From Chelativorans sp. Marseille-P2723 (GTDB taxonomy: Bacteria > Pseudomonadota > Alphaproteobacteria > Rhizobiales > Rhizobiaceae), in the NCBI RefSeq assembly GCF_902809845.1, contig NZ_CADDWI010000013.1:1238354-1302353 (forward strand): a DNA stretch of 64,000 bases, given 5' to 3'. Under the pieces are notes generated by a model, which had not been told where the DNA came from, made no database searches, and was given only the letters and a program-made list of their open reading frames with translations. Both the position numbers and the translations under genes were made by a program. Of this stretch, positions 36,847 to 45,805 are shown piece after piece; within the stretch, counting starts at the first letter, position 1; the number at the start of each line of letters is the position of its first letter.

Positions 36847-37190
36847 TGACTGGCGCAGGCGACCTTCGCGACCGTTTCACTGTCCAGCGCGATATGGCCG
36901 AGCCCGACTGGACGGGTCATCCGGGTGAACCGGACTGGCAGGACCAGTTTACCGTCTGGGGCAAGATCATCTTCATGCGTGGCGGCGAAACCGTCATTGC
37001 CGCACGACTGACTGCCCGGCAGCCGGCAATCCTGACCATTCGCATCAGCGCACAGGCACTCACCATCCTGCCATCGGATCGCATCGTCGATGCGCGCACC
37101 GGCGAAATGTTCAACATCCGCGAGCAGCCACGGCTCTCACGCGATGATCCGGGCCTCCTCGAAATGCTGATTGAAGCCGGTGTCACCTGA
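36846..37190 (+). CDS. Phage head closure protein
   Basis: A 114-residue protein of the head-tail joining family (SPP1 gp16-like). It begins GDLRDRFTVQRD and has WGKIIFMRGGETVIAAR and the late LPSDRIVDARTGEMFNI segment. It plugs the head after packaging and offers a surface for tail binding. It is the last morphogenesis gene in the element; no tail genes follow. Confidence 0.87.
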   Translation: MTGAGDLRDRFTVQRDMAEPDWTGHPGEPDWQDQFTVWGKIIFMRGGETVIAARLTARQPAILTIRISAQALTILPSDRIVDARTGEMFNIREQPRLSRDDPGLLEMLIEAGVT

Positions 37191-37223
37191 ACCGCCGGCA
37201 TCAGCCAGTCAAGGATATCAACC

Positions 37224-38057
37224 ATGACCACGACCTCGCCTCAAAGCGCGGCGCCGGACGTTGCGCACGACAAATATCATGTCTACCGGCCGCTGCTGGA
37301 TCTCATCGGTTATGCCGAAGGTACCGACAGAAAGCGCGGCTACAACGAAACCTTGGCCTATGGCGCCTTCACCGGGGGTGATGTCGATCTCGTCACCATG
37401 ACGCTGCTGGAGATTGATGCGCTGCAGACCAGGATGCTGAAGCATCCGAAAAACCGCTTCAACTCCTCAGCACTCGGCCGTCATCAGATCGTACGCACCA
37501 CGCTGCGCGCTATCCGCAAGACGCTCAAGCTTTCACCATCGGCCCTGTTTGATGCCGAGATGCAGGATCGCTGCGCCTGCTACCTTCTCGGCTTGCGTGG
37601 CATCGACAAATATCTGGCCGGCCGTCTCTCGGAAGATACGCTGATCAACAATCTCGCCCATGAATGGGCGTCACTGCCAACAACCTCTGGTAAGGGGGCA
37701 TATGCCGGTCAAAACGCCTCTGTCAGTCCGGATCGCGTGCGTCAGATGCTGGCCGAGGTCCGGCAACGCCATGGCGCCAGTCAGCCGACACGCGAGATTG
37801 TGGTAGAGAAAGAAATCGACAAGCCCATCGTTCCCGTCACTGTCGAAGCTGAAATTCGCAAGCGCACAGATCAGTGGAGCTGGATCACCACCATCTTTGG
37901 CAGCGGTGGAGCCGGACTTGCCGCACTTGCTGGCATGGACTGGCAGACTGTCATCGCCATTGGTGCGCTTGCGTTGGGTGGGTTGCTCATCGCGCTGCTG
38001 CTGCGACGACAGATCGTTTGTGCGGTGCAGGATGTTCGGAAGATGATCGAGGGGTGA
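37224..38057 (+). CDS. Phage lysozyme-like endolysin with C-terminal membrane anchor
   Basis: A 277-residue protein. The N-terminal muramidase-type domain (LIGYAEGTDRKRGYNETLAYG, with E31 as the likely catalytic acid, then SALGRHQI) is followed by a linker. Near the C-terminus are two hydrophobic segments (IFGSGGAGLAALAGM and VIAIGALALGGLLIALLL) before a basic tail. The combination suggests a lysozyme that is membrane-bound or has a holin-like end. It is the last gene of the phage-like block. Confidence 0.82.
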   Translation: MTTTSPQSAAPDVAHDKYHVYRPLLDLIGYAEGTDRKRGYNETLAYGAFTGGDVDLVTMTLLEIDALQTRMLKHPKNRFNSSALGRHQIVRTTLRAIRKTLKLSPSALFDAEMQDRCACYLLGLRGIDKYLAGRLSEDTLINNLAHEWASLPTTSGKGAYAGQNASVSPDRVRQMLAEVRQRHGASQPTREIVVEKEIDKPIVPVTVEAEIRKRTDQWSWITTIFGSGGAGLAALAGMDWQTVIAIGALALGGLLIALLLRRQIVCAVQDVRKMIEG

Positions 38058-38131
38058 GCCAAAGGATTTATCGAATGATAGGGTCTTCTGCGAACAACCT
38101 CTCCCGACTCCAAGTGTTCGATGGTCGTGAC

Positions 38132-38929
38132 TTACATCACCATCATAAGTATTAGGAAGAGAAGGAAGCCGGCAGCGGCCATGGCAATTGTTCCGGCATT
38201 TTCCTTGATTTCGTATGCCTCTACCAGCAGTTCGGCAACCGCAGTGAACAGCAGCGCTGCAGCGCCAAATCCCAACCCCATCACCAGAAGGGGCGCTGAG
38301 ACACCAGCAAAAACCAGTGCGCCAAGCACCGCACCGACAGGCATCATAGTCGCGACAAAGGCACTGACTCCGATCGACTGGCTGATCGACCCGCCACCTG
38401 CCCGCGTGGATCCAGCCGTGGAGGCGGCCACGAAGAGCAATTCTATCGAGAGTGCAACCGCAATCAGTAGGGCCGCTGCCCCACCGGCCGATACGGCAAC
38501 GCCGATGATCGCCCCGTCAATCAGGACAACGATGGCGAGCGCGGTGATCAGCCGCAGATTGATGCCGGTATCATCTCCTTCACGGGTGACATCATGGACG
38601 TGAGCGTGGCTGTGGCCAGAGTGACCTTCGCCCGCGTGGCCGTGTGAGTGGCTGTGGCCGAAGCGGATGAGCAGTTCACGTATTGCCAGCATGAAGGCGG
38701 TACCCGCCACGAAACCCCCGATCAGTGGAATTCCACCGCCTAACTCCATTGCCTCGGGGATCAGATCGAGGGTGGCCGCGGCAATGATCAGACCGGCAGC
38801 GAAGTGCTGGACATAACTTGTCAGGGTGGAGGTCTCGCTGCGGGTCGCATAAGCCGCAATCACCGCGCCCATAAGGCCTGCCACCAGACCAATGGTCCCA
38901 AAAGCAAGCGCTGTTCCAAATAGTCCCAT
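38132..38929 (-). CDS. ZIP family metal transporter
   Basis: A 265-residue inner-membrane protein with about eight hydrophobic helices. It has the ZIP metal site HFAAGLIIAAATLDLIPEAME in helix 4 and a histidine-rich cytosolic loop (HSHSHGHAGEGHSGHSHAHVH). The paired helix has IELLFVA. ZIP proteins move zinc or other divalent metals towards the cytosol. It is the last gene of a minus-strand group with HMA chaperone and P1B-ATPase. Confidence 0.88.
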   Translation of the reverse strand: MGLFGTALAFGTIGLVAGLMGAVIAAYATRSETSTLTSYVQHFAAGLIIAAATLDLIPEAMELGGGIPLIGGFVAGTAFMLAIRELLIRFGHSHSHGHAGEGHSGHSHAHVHDVTREGDDTGINLRLITALAIVVLIDGAIIGVAVSAGGAAALLIAVALSIELLFVAASTAGSTRAGGGSISQSIGVSAFVATMMPVGAVLGALVFAGVSAPLLVMGLGFGAAALLFTAVAELLVEAYEIKENAGTIAMAAAGFLLFLILMMVM

Positions 38930-38972
38930 TGTTCAGTCTCCTTTAAGGGGGATGTCGCGGCACCGTACATCA

Positions 38973-39620
38973 TCATTGAAATGCCCGTTCATGCGGAAAA
39001 TCGCCATTCTTTAAATAGGTTTCTTCTGCAGGAGTGGATACCCGACCGAGAACGCGATTGCGGTGAGGATGACGACCGAAAGCTTCGATCACTTCTTTTA
39101 CGTCCCGTGCCTGTTTCACCAGTGATTGGTAGATCGGCTGTAATGGCTCTGGTGCTTCTGCAGCGATCTCCTCGCGCAGCCCGATGAGGCGATTGATGCG
39201 TGCAAGGTGATCCGGCCCTTCGCAATGACCGAGCGGCAGGCCGTGAATGATCTTGAACCAAGGGGTTGGCAGGGCGGCATAGTGATCATTTGCCAATCCC
39301 TCCAGCGAAAGCTCCAGTGCCGCCGGGTCCTGCGCGAAGGCAAGTGGGGAGCCGCGCCAGACCGAGCGCGAAAATTGATCCAGCAATATGATGAGTGCGA
39401 GCCTTCCTTCAGGATCGGCGGCCCAGTGATCAAGATTGCCAGCCGCAGCTTGTGCGGTCATGTCTGAGAAGCGGGCGATGACCTCGCGGTCCGCGCCGCC
39501 TCGCATCCGCCAGAACCAATGTTCCCGGTGGGCGTTCAATGCGATTGCCGCGGAGCGTCCTTCGGGGAACCAGAACTGAAGAACCTCGTCCCAGGGTTGT
39601 TCGTGGGAGTGAGTATTCAT
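38973..39620 (-). CDS. DUF924 family protein
   Basis: A 215-residue protein of the DUF924 family. It has WDEVLQFWFPEG at the N-terminus, the LALIILLDQFSRSVWRGSP block and HCEGPDHLARI. The fold is helical, TPR-like, and the function is unknown. It lies 43 bases upstream of the ZIP gene on the same strand. Confidence 0.87.
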   Translation of the reverse strand: MNTHSHEQPWDEVLQFWFPEGRSAAIALNAHREHWFWRMRGGADREVIARFSDMTAQAAAGNLDHWAADPEGRLALIILLDQFSRSVWRGSPLAFAQDPAALELSLEGLANDHYAALPTPWFKIIHGLPLGHCEGPDHLARINRLIGLREEIAAEAPEPLQPIYQSLVKQARDVKEVIEAFGRHPHRNRVLGRVSTPAEETYLKNGDFPHERAFQ

Positions 39621-39679
39621 GTCCGCGTCTCCGTCAAATCATTCCTGCCGTACATTATGTACCTTATCGTAAGTTCCAT

Positions 39680-39701
39680 CCCCGCGCCGGTGGGCGCGGG
39701 G
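39680..39701. other. Nine-base-pair GC hairpin between DUF924 and the P1B-ATPase
   Basis: CCCCGCGCC (39680-39688) pairs with GGCGCGGGG (39693-39701) around GGTG. No T-run follows on either strand. It may be a processing or attenuation element within the minus-strand group. A small symmetry, GTACA-TTA-TGTAC, lies at 39650-39662. Confidence 0.4.
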
Positions 39702-39720
39702 AGACTCGTCATGAACACAG

Positions 39721-41670
39721 TTAGGTTCTAACCGTGGCTATCGTTGCGGCGGACGCCTGCGTTTCCCGACTGATGGCCGCGCGCCGGGCCGCCTTCGGCA
39801 CCCGCAGCAGCCGCATGCCATTGGCGATGACGATCAGCACCGACAACTGATGCACCAGCATGCCGCCCGCCATATGAATGTCGCCCGAGAACACACCGGC
39901 CAGCAGTCCGGCGACGGTCACCAGAGCGATCACCAGATTCTGGCGCATATTGCCAAGTGTCGCACGCGAGATCGCCATGGCCTCGGGGATCTTGCCGAGA
40001 TCATCGTTGAGGAGCGCAATATCGGCGGTCTCGATGGCAACATCGCTGCCCGCGGCACCCATGGCAATGCTGGTGTCTGCAGCCGCAAGCGCCGGTGCAT
40101 CATTGATGCCGTCGCCGACCATGGCGACATGGGCACCTTCTTCCTTCATCTTGCGGATCAGATCCAGCTTGTCCTCGGGCATCAGGCCAGCATGGACCTC
40201 ATCAATCCCAACCTCGCGGGCAATGGCTTGCGCCGCGCCCTCCTGGTCACCGGTCAGCATGACGACGCGCTTTATGCCGATCTCGCGCAGGCGGGCAAGG
40301 GCATCCTTGGCACCCTCGCGGGCCATGTCGGACATGCCCAGCAACCCGATCAGCCTGCCGTCAGCCGCAACCAGGATCGGTGTCTGGCCGGCCTTCAGCA
40401 GCCGCTCCAGCCCGGCTTCAGCCTCCGCGCCGAGCGGGATGCCCAGCTTTTCCATCAGGCGGCGGTTGCCGGCGGCAACGTCATGCCCTTCGATGCGGGC
40501 GCTGATGCCCATTCCGGCATGTTCGTCCAGCGTCTCGGGCGTGGGCAGCGGACCTTGCTTGCGACCAGCTTCGACGATGGCGCGGCCAAGCGGATGGTCC
40601 GATCCGGATTCAGCAGTAGCGGCAAGGCGCAAAAGCCCATCTTCGCCGAAGCCTTCAAGCGCGATCACCGTAGCCAGACGCGGCTTGCCTTCCGTCAGCG
40701 TGCCGGTCTTGTCGAGCGCCAGCGTATCGATCCGTCCGGCACTTTCCAGATGCTGACCACCCTTGATCAGGATGCCGCTGCGTGCCGCCCGTCCGATACC
40801 GGCGACAATCGACACCGGCGTCGAGATCACCAGCGCGCCGGGGCAACCAACGACCAGCAGCGTCAGCGCCAGTCGGATGTCCTGCGTGAAGGCGAAGGCT
40901 AGAACGGCAAGCCCGATGATCGCAGGCGTATACCATTGCGCAAAACGCTCGATCATGCGCTGGCTTGGCGCCTTTTCATCCTGCGCCTCCTCAACACGCT
41001 GGATGATGCGGGCAAGCGTCGTATCTGCGCCGACATTGGTGGCGCGAATGCGTAGGAGACCGTTCTCCGCGATGGTTCCGGCATGGACGAGGCTGCCAGG
41101 TGCCTTCTCGGCCGGCATCGGCTCGCCAGTGATCGCAGCCTCGCTGACGGCAGCTGTGCCCTCGCTGACCTCGCCATCGACGGGGATGCGCTGGCCGGCC
41201 TTGACCAGCACGATTTCGCCAGGCTGCACTTCATGGGCGGGTATTTCGACCGGCTCACCATTGCGCAGGACGGTGGCGGTGGCAGGTGCAGCGTCCAGAA
41301 GTTCCTTCAATGCGCCGCGGGTCTGGCCCATGGTCCGCACTTCCAGCCATGCGCCGAACATGAAGAGAAAGGTGACGGCAGCCGATTCCCAGAATTCGCC
41401 AATCACCAGTGCGCCGACGGCGGCGACGGTGACCAGAAGTTCGATGCTGAGATGCTTGACGCGCAAAGCTCGCCAGGCGCGCACCGCAATGTCGGAGCCA
41501 GCTAGCAAGGCGGCGGCGACCATCAGAGCCGACCATAACTCGATCATGCCAAAGCCATAGCGCGCCAAAAGACCGATGGCGATCAGCCCGCCACTGCCCA
41601 CAGTCAGCCAGAAGCGCCGGCGCGCTGGGTGCGCGACGGCGCTTCTGATCTTCATAGTGACACCGCTCAT
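39721..41670 (-). CDS. Heavy-metal P1B-ATPase with CPG motif
   Basis: A 649-residue P-type ATPase. It has the actuator TGEP motif near 181, the ion-pathway motif as CPG (276-278, in VVGCPGALVIS) and the phosphorylation site DKTGT at D320. MVGDGINDAPAL completes the hinge. The HP motif is present as SDHPLG. It has no N-terminal metal-binding domain; a separate HMA protein is encoded just upstream. It exports a soft or transition metal, probably zinc, cadmium or copper. An in-frame ATG at 41655 is an alternative start. Confidence 0.9.
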   Translation of the reverse strand: MSGVTMKIRSAVAHPARRRFWLTVGSGGLIAIGLLARYGFGMIELWSALMVAAALLAGSDIAVRAWRALRVKHLSIELLVTVAAVGALVIGEFWESAAVTFLFMFGAWLEVRTMGQTRGALKELLDAAPATATVLRNGEPVEIPAHEVQPGEIVLVKAGQRIPVDGEVSEGTAAVSEAAITGEPMPAEKAPGSLVHAGTIAENGLLRIRATNVGADTTLARIIQRVEEAQDEKAPSQRMIERFAQWYTPAIIGLAVLAFAFTQDIRLALTLLVVGCPGALVISTPVSIVAGIGRAARSGILIKGGQHLESAGRIDTLALDKTGTLTEGKPRLATVIALEGFGEDGLLRLAATAESGSDHPLGRAIVEAGRKQGPLPTPETLDEHAGMGISARIEGHDVAAGNRRLMEKLGIPLGAEAEAGLERLLKAGQTPILVAADGRLIGLLGMSDMAREGAKDALARLREIGIKRVVMLTGDQEGAAQAIAREVGIDEVHAGLMPEDKLDLIRKMKEEGAHVAMVGDGINDAPALAAADTSIAMGAAGSDVAIETADIALLNDDLGKIPEAMAISRATLGNMRQNLVIALVTVAGLLAGVFSGDIHMAGGMLVHQLSVLIVIANGMRLLRVPKAARRAAISRETQASAATIATVRT

Positions 41671-41746
41671 CTCAACTCTCCTATTTCAGCATCCGCGAGG
41701 CGAACCGGCCGCGCCCTTTCTCGACGCGGCCGGTGAGTGGGGTTGG

Positions 41747-41974
41747 TCAGAAGGCCGATGGTCTTGCTTCGTACCCGGTGCTCCTGACCGCCTCGACCAG
41801 CGCCTCGACGCTCGACTGGCTGGGATCGTGTTCAACCTCGATCTTGCCGGTATTGAAGCGCACAGCTGCCTTCTCGACGCCCGGCAAGGCATTTAGCGCC
41901 TTCTCGATCTTCGGCACGCAGGACGGGCAGGAAAGTTCGTCGCTACGCAGGACGGTTTTCATCGCTTGAGACAT
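41747..41974 (-). CDS. HMA-domain metal chaperone
   Basis: A 75-residue heavy-metal-associated domain. The metal site is CPSC near residues 16-19 and the C-terminal part ends with the AVRSTGYEA helix and strand. Free-standing HMA proteins carry copper or zinc to P1B-ATPases; the one next door lacks its own HMA domain, so the pair probably works together. It is divergent from the LysR gene. Confidence 0.9.
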   Translation of the reverse strand: MSQAMKTVLRSDELSCPSCVPKIEKALNALPGVEKAAVRFNTGKIEVEHDPSQSSVEALVEAVRSTGYEARPSAF

Positions 41975-42082
41975 GGCTTGCTCCTTTCAGCTTCGGCCAG
42001 ACGGGTGATGCTGGCCCTCGCTTTCAGATATGGTCTGTGCGAGACTGCATTTTGATTGGCAAAAGCAGCAAAGACATCTTGC

Positions 42083-43015
42083 ATGGATGCAAAGGCACAA
42101 AATTGGGATGACCTGCGCTACTTCCTGGCAGTCGCGAAGACCGGGTCGCTATCTGGTGCTGCAAGAAGGCTCGGGGTGAATCACTCGACCGTATTTCGCC
42201 GCATTGGGGCCTTTGAGACGGAGCTTGGGGTTCGTCTGTTTGAACGCCTGCCAAGTGGTTACCTGCTTACCCAAGCGGGAGAGGAGATGCGCGAAGGTGC
42301 GCTGCGGGTCGAGGATGAGATTGCAAGCCTCAGCCGCAAGGTGACCGGGCAGGATCTGCGCCTCAGCGGCATGATCCGCGTGACCACGCTTGACATGCTG
42401 GCCTTTGGTTTGCTGCCGCGCCACCTTGCCAATTTCCGGACCGTCTATCCTGGCATCGAGGTGGAACTGATCGTTGGCAATGTAACGTTGAACCTGAACC
42501 GGCGCGAGGCCGACATCGCCTTGCGGGTTGGAAACGCTCCACCAGAAACCCTGGTCGGCCGCCGTGTCGGACAGCTGGTCTTCGCAATCTACGGCTCCGA
42601 GAACTATCTGGCCGGCAAGGGCGGCACCGGGCTGGAGCAGCATGACTGGATCGGCTTCGATACCGAGCACGCTGCGCTCACGCGACGTTTTAGTGCCTTC
42701 CTGCCATCGGCCCAGCCGCTGCTGCGGACAAATTCGATTGCTGCCGCCATCGCCGCCACAAAAGCTGGCTTGGGATTAGCTCCCTTACCTTGCGGGCTTG
42801 CCGACCTTGAAACTGATCTCGTGCGTGTGGCCGCGCTGCCGGAAGACTTCACGCTCGATCTGTGGCTTCTGACCCATGAGGATCTGCGTCAGACGGCACG
42901 GATTCGTGCGTTCCTTGATTTCATGGCCAAAGAATTGGCAAAGGAAGCATCTGTGCTGGAGGGACGGAGTTCCAGCGATGCCACGCGGACCGGATGGAAG
43001 GATGATCTTTGCTAA
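42083..43015 (+). CDS. LysR-family transcriptional regulator
   Basis: A 310-residue LysR-type regulator. The N-terminal winged helix (WDDLRYFLAVAKTGSLSGAARRLGVNHSTV) is intact and is followed by the linker helix and effector domain. The start at 42083 (MDAKAQNW) begins at the conserved helix; a TTG at 42056 is possible. It is divergent from the HMA/P1B-ATPase group and probably regulates one of its flanks. The inducer cannot be told. Confidence 0.9.
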   Translation: MDAKAQNWDDLRYFLAVAKTGSLSGAARRLGVNHSTVFRRIGAFETELGVRLFERLPSGYLLTQAGEEMREGALRVEDEIASLSRKVTGQDLRLSGMIRVTTLDMLAFGLLPRHLANFRTVYPGIEVELIVGNVTLNLNRREADIALRVGNAPPETLVGRRVGQLVFAIYGSENYLAGKGGTGLEQHDWIGFDTEHAALTRRFSAFLPSAQPLLRTNSIAAAIAATKAGLGLAPLPCGLADLETDLVRVAALPEDFTLDLWLLTHEDLRQTARIRAFLDFMAKELAKEASVLEGRSSSDATRTGWKDDLC

Positions 43016-43111
43016 ATACCTCCCACCGACGACAACTAGCCTTTCGCTTGAACGCGATCAAGATTCGACCCAGATTATTGGTACAAAGCTGATGAACGAA
43101 GGAGCAGATTA

Positions 43112-43510
43112 ATGCACGGATTTGTCGATGACATCGAAAAGTTGACCGAGGAGAACGCCGACTATCGGCGGGTCCTCTATACGGCGAGGAACATGCAGTT
43201 GGTCCTGATGGCGCTACAGCCCGGCGAAGAGATTGGCGAAGAGGTGCATGACGGTGGCGACCAGTTCTTCCGTGTCGAGAAGGGGCAAGGCGAGATCCTG
43301 ATCGATGGCGCCGCACACAAGATAAAGTCGGACATGGCGATGATCGTACCGGCGGGCGCGCGACACAATGTCAGGAATACGGGCGACGAGCCCCTCAGGC
43401 TTTACACGATCTACAGTCCTCCCGAACATGTCGATGGCGTCGTCCATTCGACCAAAGGCGAAGCCGACGCTGCCCACGAGCACTTCGACGGAAAGACGAC
43501 CGAAGAATAG
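43112..43510 (+). CDS. Cupin domain protein
   Basis: A 132-residue single-domain cupin with both motifs: GEEIGEEVHDGGDQFFRVEKG (split: metal ligands in EVHD and EKG) and VPAGARHNVRN. The metal site is complete (H, E, H). Such small cupins often bind a metal or small effector. The start has gaaggagcag upstream. It stands between the LysR and P1B-ATPase genes. Confidence 0.85.
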   Translation: MHGFVDDIEKLTEENADYRRVLYTARNMQLVLMALQPGEEIGEEVHDGGDQFFRVEKGQGEILIDGAAHKIKSDMAMIVPAGARHNVRNTGDEPLRLYTIYSPPEHVDGVVHSTKGEADAAHEHFDGKTTEE

Positions 43511-43677
43511 CTCGGCTTTGCCGACTCTGTCGGAAACCGGCACCAGTCTCACTGACAGGAGCCAGCGGCGACCATCGTCGAACGTTCATGATCTCGTCGC
43601 TACGGCGGGCGGCGCGCGTTGTTGCGCCCGGAAGCATAGTTTCGGCATGAGAGCCTGCGCCGCGATTAGGAGATGAA

Positions 43678-45672
43678 GTGGGAAAAGCATTCGAGATCGA
43701 TCGTTCGTTCGTTTTGACGGTCCTGACCGTCGCTGGGATGCTTCTGGCCATACTCGCTCTTTGGCCGCTGCAGGGTGCCGCCGCCGCGTACTTTTCCCTC
43801 GCAGGTCTGTTGCTCGTTTATCTAGCGGGCGGACTGCCAGCCGCTTGGCGGGCGGCCGCCACCTTGTGGGAGGAGCGGATCCTCGACATCGACCTCTTGA
43901 TGGTCGTTGCAGCGGTCGCGGCTGCGGCCGTCGGGGCGCCTTTCGAGGGCGCCGTCCTGCTGACGCTGTTCAGCCTCTCGACTACGCTGGAGGACCGAGC
44001 ACTCGGCCGCGCGCGCCGCGCTATCGAGGCTTTGATGGAGCTCCGTCCAGAGACGGCGCTGCGCAAGGCGGGGGGCGCAGTTTCCGAGATCCCTGCCGCC
44101 GATCTCGAGATGGATGACGTCGTGGTGCTGCGACCAGGGGCGCGCGTTCCGGCGGACGGCGTGATAGTCGCCGGGCGCGGCTCGCTCGACGAAGCAAACA
44201 TCACGGGCGAGTCGATGCCCGTCGCCAAGGAGCCGGGCGCACAGGTCTTTGAGGCGACGGTCAATCTCGATGGCGTGCTTGAGGTCGTCGTGACCAAGAC
44301 TGTCGAGGAAAGTACGATTGCCCGCATGATTGCCCTTGTGACGGAGGCGCAGGCGGCCAAGGCTCCATCCGAACGCTTCAGCGCCTGGTTCGGCCAGCGC
44401 TATACGGTCGCGGTGATGGCGGGTGCGGTCCTCGCCTTTGCCGCCTTCTACTGGCTCGGGCGCGACTGGGAAGGAGCACTCTATCGCTCCGCGACATTGC
44501 TGGTGGCGGCCAGTCCTTGCGCCATTGTCATTTCTGTTCCTGCCGCAATTCTCTCTGCCCTCTCCGCTGCCGCGCGTGGCGGCGTGTTGTTCAAGGGCGG
44601 CGGCGCACTTGAAACCCTTGCTGCCGTCGACACTTTCGCCTTTGACAAAACCGGAACGTTGACGACCGGGAAGGCAACAGTCACCGCGATTGTGGCGCTT
44701 GACAGCGATGAACGAGGTTTTCTGTCGCTGCTCGCCGGACTTGAAGCCCATTCCGAGCATCACAGCGCGGCGGCAATCCGGCAGGAAGCAGCAAGCCGCG
44801 ATATCGAACCTATGGTTGTCGCAAATGTTGCAACCCGACCGAGCGCTGGCATCGTTGGTGAGTGGGGCGATGATCAGGTTTGGGCTGGCAATCCACGCCT
44901 TGCTACCCAGATGAAGGCTGCGATCGACCACCCGGCCTTGAAAGTTCTGGCCGCCGACACTCAGACCGTCATTTATCTGGGTCGCGGTGCGCAGGTGTTA
45001 GGGGCGGTCACGATTGCAGACCAGATTCGCCCGACTTCGGTTCGCGCCGTTGCGGCATTGCGGCAAAGCGGGGTCGCCACCATCGTCATGATGACGGGCG
45101 ACAGATTGCCCGTGGCGCAGCGGATCGGCGCTGAGCTTGGATTGAAGCCTGCAGAGATCCACGCGGACATGCTGCCTGAAGACAAGGTGCGGATGGTCAG
45201 CGAATTGGCAGCGGCAGGCAAGATTGCGTTTGTCGGCGATGGCGTCAACGATGCAGCGGCGCTGGCTCGTGCCGATGTTGGCATTGCCATGGGGGCGGCA
45301 GGGTCGGACGTGGCATTGCAGGCTGCCGACGTGGCGCTGCTTTCGGAGGATATGGGCCGGCTGGCCGATGCACATCGGCTGGCGCAGCGCTCGGCGTCGA
45401 TTATACGTCAGAATCTGGCATTCGCGATGGGCGCAATGGCAATCCTCGTGACGGGAGGTCTATTCTTCGAATTGCCGCTGCCGCTCGCCGTGATCGGCCA
45501 TGAAGGCGGAACGGTCCTTGTGGTCCTGAATGGCCTGAGACTGCTCAGAGATCCCATCCGTTACGAAAGGAACCAATCCAGATCAAGCTCTCACGCGCCG
45601 GCGATTTCACGCTCAACCTCGTCAGCTCAGCGGCAGGCCTATCATCGCAAAATCTCGCGGCGAGTGGGTTGA
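43678..45672 (+). CDS. P1B-4-type metal ATPase with SPC motif
   Basis: A 664-residue P-type ATPase starting at GTG with taggagatgaa upstream. The membrane metal motif is SPC (in LLVAASPCAIVIS, near residue 278), which marks the P1B-4 group (CoaT/CtpD: cobalt, iron, nickel). The phosphorylation site DKTGT is near residue 323, and VGDGVNDAAAL follows. No N-terminal HMA domain is present. The last about 30 residues are polar and unlike the family, so the 3' end may have been altered. Confidence 0.87.
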   Translation: MGKAFEIDRSFVLTVLTVAGMLLAILALWPLQGAAAAYFSLAGLLLVYLAGGLPAAWRAAATLWEERILDIDLLMVVAAVAAAAVGAPFEGAVLLTLFSLSTTLEDRALGRARRAIEALMELRPETALRKAGGAVSEIPAADLEMDDVVVLRPGARVPADGVIVAGRGSLDEANITGESMPVAKEPGAQVFEATVNLDGVLEVVVTKTVEESTIARMIALVTEAQAAKAPSERFSAWFGQRYTVAVMAGAVLAFAAFYWLGRDWEGALYRSATLLVAASPCAIVISVPAAILSALSAAARGGVLFKGGGALETLAAVDTFAFDKTGTLTTGKATVTAIVALDSDERGFLSLLAGLEAHSEHHSAAAIRQEAASRDIEPMVVANVATRPSAGIVGEWGDDQVWAGNPRLATQMKAAIDHPALKVLAADTQTVIYLGRGAQVLGAVTIADQIRPTSVRAVAALRQSGVATIVMMTGDRLPVAQRIGAELGLKPAEIHADMLPEDKVRMVSELAAAGKIAFVGDGVNDAAALARADVGIAMGAAGSDVALQAADVALLSEDMGRLADAHRLAQRSASIIRQNLAFAMGAMAILVTGGLFFELPLPLAVIGHEGGTVLVVLNGLRLLRDPIRYERNQSRSSSHAPAISRSTSSAQRQAYHRKISRRVG

Positions 45673-45674
45673 AC

Positions 45675-45691
45675 TTGATCAATAGTTGATC
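45675..45691. promoter_or_regulatory. Inverted repeat upstream of pseudoazurin
   Basis: TTGATCAA (45675-45682) is followed by TAG and TTGATC; GATCAA and TTGATC form a perfect 6-base inverted repeat. It stands just after the P1B-ATPase stop and 114 bases before the pseudoazurin start. It does not match the FNR/NNR consensus (TTGAT-N4-ATCAA). Confidence 0.3.
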
Positions 45692-45805
45692 TGCCGCCCC
45701 TGATTTAGTTCCAGCCGGCTGTGCGGACTGCAGATTGGCTGTAGCAGGAACAAGTACCACCGGAGGACGTTGCACCTCGATGCCCATCAGATGGAGGATT
45801 TTCTA

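Noticed and set aside
38058..38131. Right attachment site of the phage-like element
   Set aside because: The gap after the lysozyme has no convincing repeat of a sequence near the recombinase end, so the border cannot be placed from this window alone.
45673..45805. An FNR or NnrR box for pseudoazurin-nirK control
   Set aside because: The only symmetry has its half-sites in the wrong order and spacing; no TTGAT-N4-ATCAA was found.
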